Notes: generated from the letters alone by a model not told the origin. A stretch of DNA of 64,000 nt from Caulobacteraceae bacterium (GCA_947441065.1 CANESI010000003.1:1-64000), one strand, 5' to 3'; shown: positions 38,585 through 47,593, counted from the stretch's first letter. A program made the numbers and translations.

Positions 38585-39730
38585 CTACCAAACCGTCAAG
38601 GTGCTGATCACATAGTTCCAGATGGCCCCAACTGCGGCACCGACGGCTCCGGCCAAGATCCAGCCGGGCACCCACTGCTCAACCAGTCCTGCAACCGCAT
38701 AGTTGGCAGCAAGACCGACACTGCAGACGATGCAGAACTGCACATAGCCGGTCGCCAAGCGCCAGCCCTTGCGGCGGCGATCGCGATAGGTCAGGGCGTT
38801 GTTGATGAAATAGTTCGAGGTCATAGCCACCAAGGCCGCCAAGATCTGAGCGCGGGAGAAGTCGCTGTGCCCGGCGGTCATCAAGAGGCTGAGCACGCTC
38901 ATATGGACCAAGACGCCGGTAGAGCCGACGAAGGCAAATAGAAGCGCCCTCACCGACACGACATCGCGGGTCAGCTTGCTCAGCACCAGACCGGCATAGT
39001 CGACGACAACGCGGGTATCGAGCTTGCTCGTCCCGGCCTCACGCTCACGAAAGGCATAGGACATTTCGAGGATGCGCGGCGGCGTGGTCTGGGAGGCAAT
39101 GATGTCGAACAACACCTTGAAACCATCGGTCGATAGGCGGGGCGCGACGGTCTCGACCAGATCGCGGCGGATCATGAAAAAGCCGCTGACCGGATCGCTG
39201 ACCTGAGCCCGCAGAGCCTTGCGGCCAAGCCAAGCCGCCCCTCGGCTTCCCGCCTTGCGCACCGCCGACAGGCCTCGGTCTAGGCCGTCGGCCTGCAAGA
39301 ACCGCGAGCCGATCACCAGATCGGCCAGATCATCGCGCAGGGCATTGAACATGGCCGGCAACAGGGCCTCATCATGCTGCATATCGCCGTCAATGACCGC
39401 CACGAAGGGCGCGGAACTGGCCATGGCCCCTTCAATGACGGCTCCAGCCAAGCCTCGGCGTCCGACCCGGCGCAGGCACTGGACCCGGCTATCGTGAACC
39501 GCAATGGCCTTTACCGCAGCAGCCGTGCCGTCCGGAGAATCGTCATCAACAAAAATGACCTGCCAAGCGATGCCCGTCAGCGCCACATCGAGGGCTGCGA
39601 TCAACCGATCAACATTTCCGCGCTCATTGAAGGTTGGCACGATCACTGAAAGATCAACCCGCGCAGCCACATAGGCCGGACCAGGGAGCTCGCCGGTCGG
39701 TTTGGCAGCGGGAGGTAGACGCGAGGCCAT
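38585..39730 (-). CDS. GT2 polyprenyl-phosphate glycosyltransferase fused to GtrA
   Basis: 381 aa. The N-terminal GT2 domain is DPM1-like: LSVIVPTFNERGNVDRLIAAL, FVDDDSPDGTA, VAVIDGDMQHDEALLPAM (DxD-type) and GSRFLQADGLDRGLS. It runs to ~260. The C-terminal GtrA-type domain has four helices (VRALLFAFVGSTGVLVHMSVLSLLM and after). The GT2 part would charge polyprenyl phosphate with a sugar, and GtrA would help move it across the membrane. The ATG at 39730 is used; the longer TTG start at 39745 is less likely. Co-transcribed with the GT39 gene. Confidence 0.9.
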   Translation of the reverse strand: MASRLPPAAKPTGELPGPAYVAARVDLSVIVPTFNERGNVDRLIAALDVALTGIAWQVIFVDDDSPDGTAAAVKAIAVHDSRVQCLRRVGRRGLAGAVIEGAMASSAPFVAVIDGDMQHDEALLPAMFNALRDDLADLVIGSRFLQADGLDRGLSAVRKAGSRGAAWLGRKALRAQVSDPVSGFFMIRRDLVETVAPRLSTDGFKVLFDIIASQTTPPRILEMSYAFREREAGTSKLDTRVVVDYAGLVLSKLTRDVVSVRALLFAFVGSTGVLVHMSVLSLLMTAGHSDFSRAQILAALVAMTSNYFINNALTYRDRRRKGWRLATGYVQFCIVCSVGLAANYAVAGLVEQWVPGWILAGAVGAAVGAIWNYVISTLTVW

Positions 39731-39843
39731 AGGGCAGGGTTCCAATCGGGCGAACCATAAGCCGCCAGAGGCCTCATTATCGGTTTAAGGCAGGGTTGAG
39801 CAAGCTTTCGCTACTGCACCCTGCCCTTGTCGGTTCTGTGCGA

Positions 39844-41427
39844 TCAGGCGACCGTCTCTTCAGCCATGAACTGATCGCGCAGTTCGCGCTTCAACACCTT
39901 GCCGATCGCGCTGCGCGGCAGGACATCCATCAGCTTGAGGGCCGCCAGCCTTTGGGTCTTGCCCAACTTGGCATTGGCCCAGTCTCGAACCTCATCCGCC
40001 GTTGCCGTCGCTCCGGCCTTGAGGGTCACAAAGGCCACGGGCGTTTCCCCCCAGCGATCCGACAGGGCCCCGACGACAGCGGCTTCGAGCACGGCAGGAT
40101 GACCGACAATGACGCTCTCCAGATCGCTCGGATAGATGTTGAAGCCGCCCGAAATGATCATGTCCTTCTTGCGGTCCATCAGGGTCAAGAAGCCCTCTTC
40201 ATCAAACCGGCCGACATCGCCCGTGCGGATATAGCGAAGGCCCTCTGGACTGATCCACTCGGCCTCGGCGGTCTTGCCCGGTTGGTTGTGATAGCCATTC
40301 ATCATGGCGGGGGAGCGACCAACGACCTCACCAACCTCGCCGGCGGGCAGTTCACGGCCCTCTTCGTCGATTAGGCGCACATCATGGCCGGGCAGAGGCT
40401 GGCCGACCGTGTGGAGCTTGTCAGGATGCTCGTGCGCTATCAGGCCGCAACTGCCGCCGCCCTCGGTCATGCCGTAATATTCGATCAGGCCACCGGGCCA
40501 GCGCTTGAGGATATCCGCCTTAAGCGCCGCGCCGAAGGGGGCGCTGGTGCAGAACTTCATCTGGAAGCTAGACAGATCATAGTCGCCAAAGGTCGGCTGT
40601 TCGAGGATGCGGCGATATTGCACCGGCACCAACATGGCGTGGGTCACGCGGTGCTGATGGGACAGCTTGAGGAAGCCGAGGGCGTCGAACTTGTCCATCA
40701 AGACCACCGCGCCGCCCATGCCCATGGTGGGGAAGAAGCTGACTAGGGTGGTGTTGGAATAGAGCGGCGTCGAAAGCAAGGTCACAGAACCGGGGCCATA
40801 GCCCAATCCGCCACCCCGGCCCGTGTGGGACCAGCGCATCTCGTGCGACTGAACAATGCCCTTTGGCGTGCCCGTGGTGCCTGACGAATAGATGATGTTG
40901 AACGGCATGGCGGGCGTGACCGTGACCGGCGAGGGCTTGGACCCGGCAGGCGCCAACCAAGCCTCATAGGACCCGCCAGCGTCAGAACCGTCCAAGGCGG
41001 TCAGGGGCATGGTCAGGCTGATGCCCTCCAGCGCCTTGGCGACAGACCGGTCGAGGAAGAACCGCTTGGCCCCGCAGTCCGCAAGCATGACGGCGAGGCT
41101 CTCTGGCGTCGAGGACGGGGCCAAGGGGGCCACCGCAACCCCAGCCCGAAGCGCGCCCAAGAAGGTGGCGGCATAGGCCACGGACGATCCGGCACAGATG
41201 GAAATGGCCTCGCCCGGCTGGACGCCATCACGCTGCAGGCTGGCGGCGATCTGATCCATCAGGACATCAAGCGCGCCATAGGTCAGGACCTCGTCATCCT
41301 TGATCAGGGCAGGCGAATGGGGCCTAGCCTGCGCGTTAAAGCGGATCAGGTCGGACAGCAGGCCAAAGGGCTGTTCCAACAGCGCGACATGGCCCGCCTC
41401 AGCAGCAGCCTGATCAGACGTAGTCAT
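39844..41427 (-). CDS. Acyl-CoA synthetase (AMP-forming ligase)
   Basis: 527-aa adenylate-forming enzyme. The P-loop-like IIYSSGTTGTPKGIVQSHEM, the YYGMTEGGGSCG motif, TGDVGRFDEEGFLTLMDRKKDMIISGGFNIYPSDLE and the C-terminal catalytic Lys region PRSAIGKVLKREL show an intact acyl-CoA ligase. The chain length of the substrate is not predictable. ATG 41427 has GAAGGA upstream; the open frame continues past it with no similarity. Divergent from the esterase gene at 41645. Confidence 0.92.
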   Translation of the reverse strand: MTTSDQAAAEAGHVALLEQPFGLLSDLIRFNAQARPHSPALIKDDEVLTYGALDVLMDQIAASLQRDGVQPGEAISICAGSSVAYAATFLGALRAGVAVAPLAPSSTPESLAVMLADCGAKRFFLDRSVAKALEGISLTMPLTALDGSDAGGSYEAWLAPAGSKPSPVTVTPAMPFNIIYSSGTTGTPKGIVQSHEMRWSHTGRGGGLGYGPGSVTLLSTPLYSNTTLVSFFPTMGMGGAVVLMDKFDALGFLKLSHQHRVTHAMLVPVQYRRILEQPTFGDYDLSSFQMKFCTSAPFGAALKADILKRWPGGLIEYYGMTEGGGSCGLIAHEHPDKLHTVGQPLPGHDVRLIDEEGRELPAGEVGEVVGRSPAMMNGYHNQPGKTAEAEWISPEGLRYIRTGDVGRFDEEGFLTLMDRKKDMIISGGFNIYPSDLESVIVGHPAVLEAAVVGALSDRWGETPVAFVTLKAGATATADEVRDWANAKLGKTQRLAALKLMDVLPRSAIGKVLKRELRDQFMAEETVA

Positions 41428-41644
41428 GGCAGTGTCCTTCCCCAATAGTCTCGCGAGATCGCAAATTCTTGTTCGGTTCGACATAGCGCAAGACCCATCA
41501 CAGACACAAACGCGCCTTGGGACAATGCACAAGAATCTGAGGTCGCTAGCCTCCGATATCACCCAGACTGGTCTTTTCGTCAGTTTCAGACGACAGTTGG
41601 CTTTCTGCATCCCGTGCAAGAGGGTGCTCACGGAGGAATTGAGG

Positions 41645-42700
41645 ATGTCGCGCGCCCTAATCACCGCATCGGTCTTGGCCATCGGCTTGGCGACCAGCCT
41701 TATCAGCGGCCCCACCCTCGCTCAGACCGTCGCCCCACCTGCCGTTCAACCTGACAAGACCAGCAAGGCCTATGATCAGGTCGGACCCTATACGGTGCAG
41801 GCCGCCGAAGGGGCTTGGAAAGATGATCGCCGCGCGCGTCTCATTCCCTTCCTGATCCGCTATCCCAAGGATGCGCCCGGCCGCCTGCCTGTGGTGATCT
41901 TTTCGCACGACCTTGGCGGGTCTAAGGAAAGCGCCGCCTACTATGCCGAACATCTCGTCAGCCACGGATACATCGTCTTGAATGTCCAACATCCCGGCTC
42001 AGACCAAGGCATCTGGGGCGGCCAATTCCCGGATATGAAGAACCCCAAAATCAGTGCTGATCTTCGCAAGGCCGTGTCGCCCCAAAGCGCGATGGACCGG
42101 TTTCAAGACATCTATTTGGCGGTCTTCGCCCTCCATAGCCTCGACCGCCAACCCGGCGCTCTCAAGGACCGGATCGATCTGAGCCGCATTGGTATGTCGG
42201 GCCATTCCTATGGCGCGACGACGACCCAAGCCATGGCGGGGCAGGCCTTTGCGCGAGGCCGGAAAATGGGTCACGACGAATTCAAGGCCTTCTTGGCCAT
42301 GAGCCCTGCCGGGGCCGCTGACGGTCACAATGCCGATGCCTTTGGTGACATTACTCGGCCGTTCCTGTTTCTCACCGGCTCGGATGATAGTCTGACGGTC
42401 AATGGCAAGGTTCTAGATGCCTCAGAACGACAAAAACCTTACCTGGCCATGAAGCGTGCGCCCTCGGCCTTGGTCGTGCTCAATGGTGCCGATCATCTGG
42501 TCTTTTCCGGACGCCAAGAGCTGGGCTATAGCAAACCGAAGGATGAGCGGTTCCGGCAACTGATCAAGGCCGCCAGCCTCGCCTACTGGGACGCGGCCTT
42601 GAGGGATGATGCCGACGCGAGGGCCTGGCTAACCGGACGAGGCATGGCGACATTTGCCGGATCGGACGCAGAGATCCAGTCGCGCAATATGGATCGCTGA
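41645..42700 (+). CDS. Secreted PAF-acetylhydrolase-like alpha/beta hydrolase
   Basis: 351 aa. A signal peptide (MSRALITASVLAIGLATSL..., cleaved after ~27) is followed by an alpha/beta-hydrolase: VVIFSHDLGGSKESAAYYAEHLVSHGY (oxyanion loop), nucleophile elbow GMSGHSYGATT and VLNGADHLVFSG carrying the Asp/His. It resembles platelet-activating factor acetylhydrolase/dienelactone hydrolase-type esterases. ATG 41645 is preceded by a GGAGGAATTGAGG ribosome-binding stretch; the frame upstream lacks similarity. Confidence 0.85.
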   Translation: MSRALITASVLAIGLATSLISGPTLAQTVAPPAVQPDKTSKAYDQVGPYTVQAAEGAWKDDRRARLIPFLIRYPKDAPGRLPVVIFSHDLGGSKESAAYYAEHLVSHGYIVLNVQHPGSDQGIWGGQFPDMKNPKISADLRKAVSPQSAMDRFQDIYLAVFALHSLDRQPGALKDRIDLSRIGMSGHSYGATTTQAMAGQAFARGRKMGHDEFKAFLAMSPAGAADGHNADAFGDITRPFLFLTGSDDSLTVNGKVLDASERQKPYLAMKRAPSALVVLNGADHLVFSGRQELGYSKPKDERFRQLIKAASLAYWDAALRDDADARAWLTGRGMATFAGSDAEIQSRNMDR

Positions 42701-42735
42701 CCAAGTCTCATCTCAAGGGGATGTGGATTTTGGGA

Positions 42736-42812
42736 TGGTACCGCCTCTCAGGCTTGAACTGAGGACCTCCGGTTCCACAAACCGGCGCTCTAACCAACTG
42801 AGCTAAGGCGGC
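42736..42812 (-). tRNA. tRNA-His (GTG)
   Basis: A 77-nt cloverleaf with encoded CCA. The acceptor GCCGCCT pairs with AGGCGGT through a G1:U72 wobble. The D arm has GCTC/GAGC; the anticodon stem CCGGT/ACCGG encloses loop TTGTGGA (anticodon GTG). The T arm is CTCAG-TTCAAGC-CTGAG. The discriminator is A73, and the base before G1 is A, so there is no genomic G-1. This matches the unusual alphaproteobacterial tRNA-His type. Confidence 0.97.
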
Positions 42813-42955
42813 TCGCATCGCGAGAGAGGGCGTTTTAGTCGGCATGGCCGCTGGGATCAAGCTGCCGTTTGCAGGATCGTGCCAATTGCGTCCAATCTCT
42901 TGCTTCGCGCAGGGCTAGCCGCCATTCTCGCCGTCAAAATTAGGGATGAAACAGC

Positions 42956-43843
42956 ATGTATGAGATCCGAACGCGGCAGATCGAGGCCAATGGCCTGACC
43001 TTCACCATCGATGAGTGTGGCGAAGGCGACAATGTGGCCCTTTGCCTGCATGGCTTTCCCGAAAGCCGCTATAGCTGGCGCGAGCAGTTGCCGCTTTTGG
43101 CGGCCAAGGGATGGCGGGCGGTGGCCCCGGACCTGCGCGGCTATGGCGGCACGACGCGGCCTGCAAACAAGAAGGACTATGAACTTCCCAACCTCATCGC
43201 CGATACGGCTGCGCTCTATGATGCCTTAGGGGCCAAGCGGCGGCTGTTGGTCGCCCATGACTGGGGCGCGATCATTGCCTGGACCTTTGCCATCGACAAG
43301 ACCCGGCCGCTGGAGGGTCTGGTGATCATGAATGTGCCGCACCCAGCTGTCTTTATCACCGGCCTGCAGAACGGATGGGAGCAGCGCAAGAAGAGCTGGT
43401 ACGCCCTGTTCTTCCAATTGCCGGTGCTGCCCGAACTGATGATGACCGCCAAGGGGGCCAAGGCCATCGGTCAGGCCTTTGTCGGCATGGCCATCGACAA
43501 GTCGCGCTTTAAGCAAGAGGTCTTGGACCACTATCAGCAAAATGCCCTGCAGCCCGGGGCCATGACCGCGATGATCAACTATTACCGCGCCAACACAAAG
43601 GCCCTCGCCGCCTATGGGCCGGGCCTCGCGGCCAAGATCGAGGTGCCGACCGTGATGATTTGGGGTGAGGAGGATTCAGCCCTCAGCATCAGCTTGACCG
43701 AGGGTTATGATCCCTATGTCACCGACTTTACCCTGCACCGTCTGCCCAATGTTTCCCATTGGGTCCAGCAGGAGGCACCGGAAAAGGTCAATGAGCACCT
43801 CGCCCATTGGCTAAAGGCCAAAGGGTTAGATCTGGCGGGGTGA
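42956..43843 (+). CDS. Alpha/beta hydrolase, epoxide hydrolase-like
   Basis: 295 aa. The oxyanion motif HGFP (32-35), nucleophile elbow VAHDWGAIIAW with Asp102, and C-terminal His in LPNVSHWVQQEAP form the Asp-His set of epoxide hydrolases and haloalkane dehalogenases. The lid domain (~130-220) carries Tyr-containing segments (WYALFFQLP, MINYYRA) as in epoxide hydrolases. The substrate is unknown. The start is ATG 42956; there is no clear Shine-Dalgarno (AGGGATGAAACAGC upstream). The 3' end overlaps the convergent M48 gene by 18 nt. Confidence 0.88.
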   Translation: MYEIRTRQIEANGLTFTIDECGEGDNVALCLHGFPESRYSWREQLPLLAAKGWRAVAPDLRGYGGTTRPANKKDYELPNLIADTAALYDALGAKRRLLVAHDWGAIIAWTFAIDKTRPLEGLVIMNVPHPAVFITGLQNGWEQRKKSWYALFFQLPVLPELMMTAKGAKAIGQAFVGMAIDKSRFKQEVLDHYQQNALQPGAMTAMINYYRANTKALAAYGPGLAAKIEVPTVMIWGEEDSALSISLTEGYDPYVTDFTLHRLPNVSHWVQQEAPEKVNEHLAHWLKAKGLDLAG

Positions 43844-44722
43844 GCTCTCAGACAGCCACCCGCGCTGCGTCAGATAGGATTGCAGCGCGGCGAGGCGTGT
43901 CTCATCGGACGGATGGGTTGAGAGCCACTGAGGTGGGGCCTTCTTGGTCCGTTCGGCCGCCATATTCTGCCAAAGATGCAGCGCTTCTACGGGCTTGAAA
44001 CCCGCGGCATGCATGAAATCCACGCCGATGCGGTCGGCCTCCAGCTCATGCTGGCGCGAAAAGGGCATCAGTACGCCGAACTGCACGCCTGCGCCCAAGA
44101 CCGCAGCCAGTTCCTTGCTGTGCTGAGTATCACTATTGGCAATGGCAAGATCCGCCGCCGCCAGCCCGACCTGTGCGACCATGGTCTGAGACACCCGCTC
44201 GGCGGCATGGTGAGCGGTGACGTGGCCGGTCTCATGGCCCAAGACCGCCGCTAACTGATCGTCATTAATCACGGCCTTGAAGAGCCCACTATTGACCCCA
44301 ACCTTGTTGCCGGGAAGGACGAAGGCATTGGCGTCGGGATTATCAAAGACGGCATATTCCCAAGGCTGAGCCCCGCGCCCCGCCGCCTCAACGATCCGTT
44401 GACCCACCGAGCGGACGGCGCGGTTCATCTCGCGGTCTTGCGATAGTTTTTGGGTGCGAAGGGCGTCGCGCCATGTGGTCAAGGACAGCTGGACCAGCTG
44501 TTCATCGCTGACCATCAAAAACTGATCGCGGCCCAGTTCTGCATTGTAGGAACAGCCCGCCGTGAAGGCGACGACCGTCCCAGCAGCCAGACCGCGCACG
44601 AGATCACGGCGTGAAAGGCGAAGGGGTTGGTGCGCTTGGCCGCTATGGGCAAGGTCGTGATCATGGGTGAGGCACATGGGCAATGGTCCGATGGTCTGTG
44701 TACCTGAGGTGGTGCGAACCAT
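43826..44722 (-). CDS. M48 family metalloprotease, predicted Tat-exported lipoprotein
   Basis: 298 aa. The twin-arginine motif LSRRDLVRG (37-44) is followed by a hydrophobic stretch and lipobox FTAGC (Cys57), so it is predicted to be exported folded and lipidated. The zinc motif is HETGH (163-167), with VNSGLFKAVINDDQLAAVLG before it and ELEADRIGVDFMHAAGF as the third-ligand region. It resembles LoiP/YcaL-type envelope proteases. The start is ATG 44722; ATG 44677 is also possible. Confidence 0.9.
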   Translation of the reverse strand: MVRTTSGTQTIGPLPMCLTHDHDLAHSGQAHQPLRLSRRDLVRGLAAGTVVAFTAGCSYNAELGRDQFLMVSDEQLVQLSLTTWRDALRTQKLSQDREMNRAVRSVGQRIVEAAGRGAQPWEYAVFDNPDANAFVLPGNKVGVNSGLFKAVINDDQLAAVLGHETGHVTAHHAAERVSQTMVAQVGLAAADLAIANSDTQHSKELAAVLGAGVQFGVLMPFSRQHELEADRIGVDFMHAAGFKPVEALHLWQNMAAERTKKAPPQWLSTHPSDETRLAALQSYLTQRGWLSESSPRQI

Positions 44723-44782
44723 AGGTGACGCCGAGCAATCGCGCCAGAGGGGGTGCGACAGCGCCCGATCAGATTGGACAAC

Positions 44783-44810
44783 AAAAAACCCCGAGGGCGG
44801 ACCCTCGGGG
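44783..44810 (-). terminator. Rho-independent terminator of exbB-exbD-tonB
   Basis: A 9-bp perfect stem (CCCCGAGGG / CCCTCGGGG) with a 4-nt loop is followed on the minus strand by TTTTTTG. It lies 30 nt after the tonB stop. Confidence 0.93.
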
Positions 44811-44839
44811 CATTCTGTCTGGTCTAAGACCGGTAGATC

Positions 44840-45538
44840 CTATCGTGGGAGAACCCAACGAATGCGGGTCTGCCAGGTGGCTTCGACCGGGTTACCGTCC
44901 ACCAACTGTGGCTTCATCTTCCAGAGGCTTGCGACCTTTTTCGTCGCTTCCCCGAAGCCGAAGTCGGCGGGATCTTCTGCGAGCACCTGGCAATTGACCA
45001 GGGCACCCTTCACCGTAACCACACACTTGATGGTGGCCGAACCTTCTTTCTCGAGCCGCTGAGCACGTTCCGGATAGAACCGGGCGTAGTCATCGCCGTT
45101 AGGCTTGCGGGTCCAGGTCGGGTTCGACACCACTGGCGGAGCAGGAGGAGGAGGAGATTCGACCGCCTTAGGCCGGACATCTACCTTGTCTTCCTTCTTC
45201 ACCGGAGGAACCTCCAGCGGCGGCGGCGGCGTCACGTTCGGTGGCGGAGCCACTGGCGGACGCGGCTGCAGCTTAGGCGGCGGCGGCGGTTTATCGTCCG
45301 GCGGTGGAGGCGGCGGTGGCGGCGGAGGTGGCTTGTAGATGTCCACCTTCGTCGCTTCGTCCGTGTACTCCATCATGTTGGGCTCGAACTTGACCTTCCA
45401 GAGGTAAAGTCCGACCAGTCCGTGGGCGATCAAAGAGAGGGTGATCGCTATCGTAGTGCCCGTACTACGTTTCCTACGGATTGCCCCGTCGAAGGGATTG
45501 TGCACCGGATGGGCAACGTCTTGCTGTTCTTCAGCCAT
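44840..45538 (-). CDS. tonB: TonB energy transducer
   Basis: 232 aa. One N-terminal helix (GTTIAITLSLIAHGLVGLYLW) with the TonB His-containing pattern anchors it in the inner membrane. A rigid Pro-rich periplasmic spacer (~70-130) begins with 11 consecutive Pro. The C-terminal TonB domain (~145-232) has YPERAQRLEKEGSATIKCVV and FGEATKKVASLWKMKPQ. It transmits the proton-motive force from ExbBD to TonB-dependent receptors. ATG 45538 lies 9 nt after exbD; the transcript ends at a strong terminator. Confidence 0.95.
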   Translation of the reverse strand: MAEEQQDVAHPVHNPFDGAIRRKRSTGTTIAITLSLIAHGLVGLYLWKVKFEPNMMEYTDEATKVDIYKPPPPPPPPPPPDDKPPPPPKLQPRPPVAPPPNVTPPPPLEVPPVKKEDKVDVRPKAVESPPPPAPPVVSNPTWTRKPNGDDYARFYPERAQRLEKEGSATIKCVVTVKGALVNCQVLAEDPADFGFGEATKKVASLWKMKPQLVDGNPVEATWQTRIRWVLPR

Positions 45539-45547
45539 GCGCAGCCC

Positions 45548-45982
45548 TTACTTCGAGTTGTCTTCGCCGATTAGTGCAACGCTGTAGAACCCGTTATCCT
45601 GAAGCCCGTTCATCACGCCCATAAAATCACCGTAGGAGGTGTTCTTATCAGCCCGAATGAAGATGCGCTCTTTGGTGGGGTCGCGTCGTCCAATCTGCTT
45701 TTTGAGGTCATCGCCCAATGTTTCCGCGGAGGTAATGAAGTCCCCAATGTACACGTCTCCAGATGCCTGGATCGAAATATACACCGGCTTGGGCGGGTTC
45801 TGACTGGGCTTGGCAACGGCCGTGGGCAGAGTAACGACCACCGACACAGTGGCAAGCGGAGCTGCCACCATGAAGATGATCAGCAGAACCAACATCACGT
45901 CCACCAGAGGTGTCACATTGATGTCGGCATTCTGCCCAAGATCGAACCTACTCCCGCCCGACTTTGAAAGTTTGGCGGCCAT
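45548..45982 (-). CDS. exbD: ExbD/TolR-type biopolymer transporter
   Basis: 144 aa. A single helix, INVTPLVDVMLVLLIIFMVAAP, contains the conserved Asp that carries protons. The periplasmic domain follows (YISIQASGDVYIGDF). It forms the stator with ExbB. ATG 45982 follows exbB by 5 nt and precedes tonB by 9 nt. Confidence 0.95.
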   Translation of the reverse strand: MAAKLSKSGGSRFDLGQNADINVTPLVDVMLVLLIIFMVAAPLATVSVVVTLPTAVAKPSQNPPKPVYISIQASGDVYIGDFITSAETLGDDLKKQIGRRDPTKERIFIRADKNTSYGDFMGVMNGLQDNGFYSVALIGEDNSK

Positions 45983-45987
45983 GGATG

Positions 45988-46872
45988 TCAGGCCCCTTTG
46001 TCGAGTTGACGTGACATCGCATTGAGCAGTTCCACAACGAAGCCTTCAGAACGGGTGCCGTAGGCGGAGATCCGGGTCTGGAAGTAGTTGTAGAAGATCA
46101 TCGATGGAATAGCCGCGAACAGGCCGATACCGGTGGCGAGAAGCGCTTCGGCGATGCCGGGGGCGACGACGGCCAGGTTGGTCGTGTTGGTGTTCGCAAT
46201 ACCGATGAACGAGTTCATGATGCCGTAAACCGTACCGAACAGACCGATGAACGGACCGGACGAGGCGACGGAAGCGAGGAACTGCATGCCGTTCGAGAGA
46301 CGCTTAGCCAAGGAACCCTGAACCGCGGACACTGCAGAGCTAGCCCGCAGGACGGTCGATTCACGGTGCTCACCGCTGACCTTGAGGCCCGCTTGACGTG
46401 AGAGCACGATTTCCATGCAGGCCGCTGAGGCCATATCGGCCAACGGATTGCCAACAAAATCGTCAGATCCTGAGATCTTACCCATTTCATCGATGGACTT
46501 GGCGCCGCGGAAGGCTTCGACGAAGTTGTCGGAGGCCTTGATCAGCGAGGCGAATTCCAAAAGCTTGGTCAGCAAAAGTGTCCAAGAGAACACCGAGGAC
46601 AAGGCGAGGCCGATCATAACGACCTTAACGACCGCGTCGGCGTCCATGAACATGCCGATGACAGTCAGCTTACCGCCGTGGTTGTCAATGGTGACTGGGG
46701 CTGGTGAGCCGGGTGTAGCAGCAGGCGCTGCTTCGGTTGCGGCTGCAGGCGCGGCTTCAGCGGCGGCGGCAGCGGGTTGATCGGCCGTCTGTGCGAAGGC
46801 CGGCGTGCTCGCCAACAGCGCCAGGGCGCCGAAGAGAGCGATGATGGGGGTCATTCGTTTGTTGTCGAGCAT
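45988..46872 (-). CDS. exbB: ExbB/TolQ-type proton channel protein
   Basis: 294 aa. A signal-peptide-like start (ALFGALALLASTPAFAQ) and an Ala/Pro-rich region precede three transmembrane helices, the last two in the MotA/TolQ/ExbB block (ASSGPFIGLFGTVYGIMNSFIGIANT and VAPGIAEALLATGIGLFAAIPSM). The N-terminal extension (~1-70) is typical of alphaproteobacterial TonB-system ExbB. The start is ATG 46872; ATG 46854 is in frame. First gene of the exbB-exbD-tonB operon. Confidence 0.94.
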   Translation of the reverse strand: MLDNKRMTPIIALFGALALLASTPAFAQTADQPAAAAAEAAPAAATEAAPAATPGSPAPVTIDNHGGKLTVIGMFMDADAVVKVVMIGLALSSVFSWTLLLTKLLEFASLIKASDNFVEAFRGAKSIDEMGKISGSDDFVGNPLADMASAACMEIVLSRQAGLKVSGEHRESTVLRASSAVSAVQGSLAKRLSNGMQFLASVASSGPFIGLFGTVYGIMNSFIGIANTNTTNLAVVAPGIAEALLATGIGLFAAIPSMIFYNYFQTRISAYGTRSEGFVVELLNAMSRQLDKGA

Positions 46873-47517
46873 CTGTCGCCAGTTCCTGATTGGTCTAGCA
46901 CGTTAGGACCGAGAGGGTCGTCGCGCGAGAGCGTCTCCACCCTATTGAAAAATGTTCTGCCACTCCTCAAGGGCAAGCCTTGGTTCGTAGGCAGGGCTGC
47001 TGTTTGCATTCTATTGAAGCAAGGCTGCCCAGTCTTGCAACCCGGACCCCATTTCAATAGCACGCGGCCTCTCATCCCGAGGGACTTCGAAACCTTACCG
47101 CTAAGTTAGACTTGCGATACAGGGTCTTTGGCAACCCCTTTCAACATCGTCAAGGCCTTCGCGATGGGATTCTTTATAGCCCTCTAGGATGACAAATTTG
47201 CGATGCTGCATCGCACAATAGTCCGAAGGGTTATTTGGCTTGAGATATGCCTGATGCCGTGCCGAATTATGCCGCAACGCAACAAAATATCGCATCTCGA
47301 TTTGGTCATTTTTAGTTAAAAGCGTTCAATTGGCACCGGTCGTGTCTTTATAGCTTGTCAAACGCGGCGTCGTCCGAACCTGAACGTGCATGGTAAAGGA
47401 TAGGCAACCTTTGCCATTGAAAGAGGGCAAGGTCAGGCGTGCCTACCCTTTAGGCAGCGATTGTCCCTTTGTGGCGCGACTGCAACCCAAGGCGCGAAGT
47501 CCAAGATCAGGAGAAGG
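46873..47517. promoter_or_regulatory. 645-bp upstream region of exbB with repeated octamers and a palindrome
   Basis: No supported gene. The octamer CTATTGAA occurs at 46942-46949 and 47011-47018 and, inverted, at 47053-47060. The last two flank an inner GCAAG/CTTGC stem, so an RNA hairpin is possible. A perfect 17-bp palindrome TGCGATGCTGCATCGCA sits at 47199-47215. The region probably carries the exbB promoter and a long leader. The sites are candidate operators only; no regulator is assigned. Confidence 0.4.
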
Positions 47518-47593
47518 TGGTGCCTGGGGGCGGATTTGAACCACCGACACGCGGATTTTCAATCCGCTGCTCTACCAACTGAGCTACCCAGGC
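47518..47593 (-). tRNA. tRNA-Phe (GAA)
   Basis: A 76-nt cloverleaf with encoded CCA. The acceptor is GCCTGGG/CCCAGGC, the D arm GCTC/GAGC, the anticodon stem GCGGA/TCCGC with loop TTGAAAA (anticodon GAA), and the T arm GGTGG-TTCAAAT-CCGCC. Discriminator A73. Confidence 0.97.

Noticed and set aside
47101-47295. 64-codon open frame on the minus strand upstream of exbB
   Set aside because: No recognisable similarity, no clear ribosome-binding site, and it overlaps the candidate regulatory palindrome; not supported as a gene.
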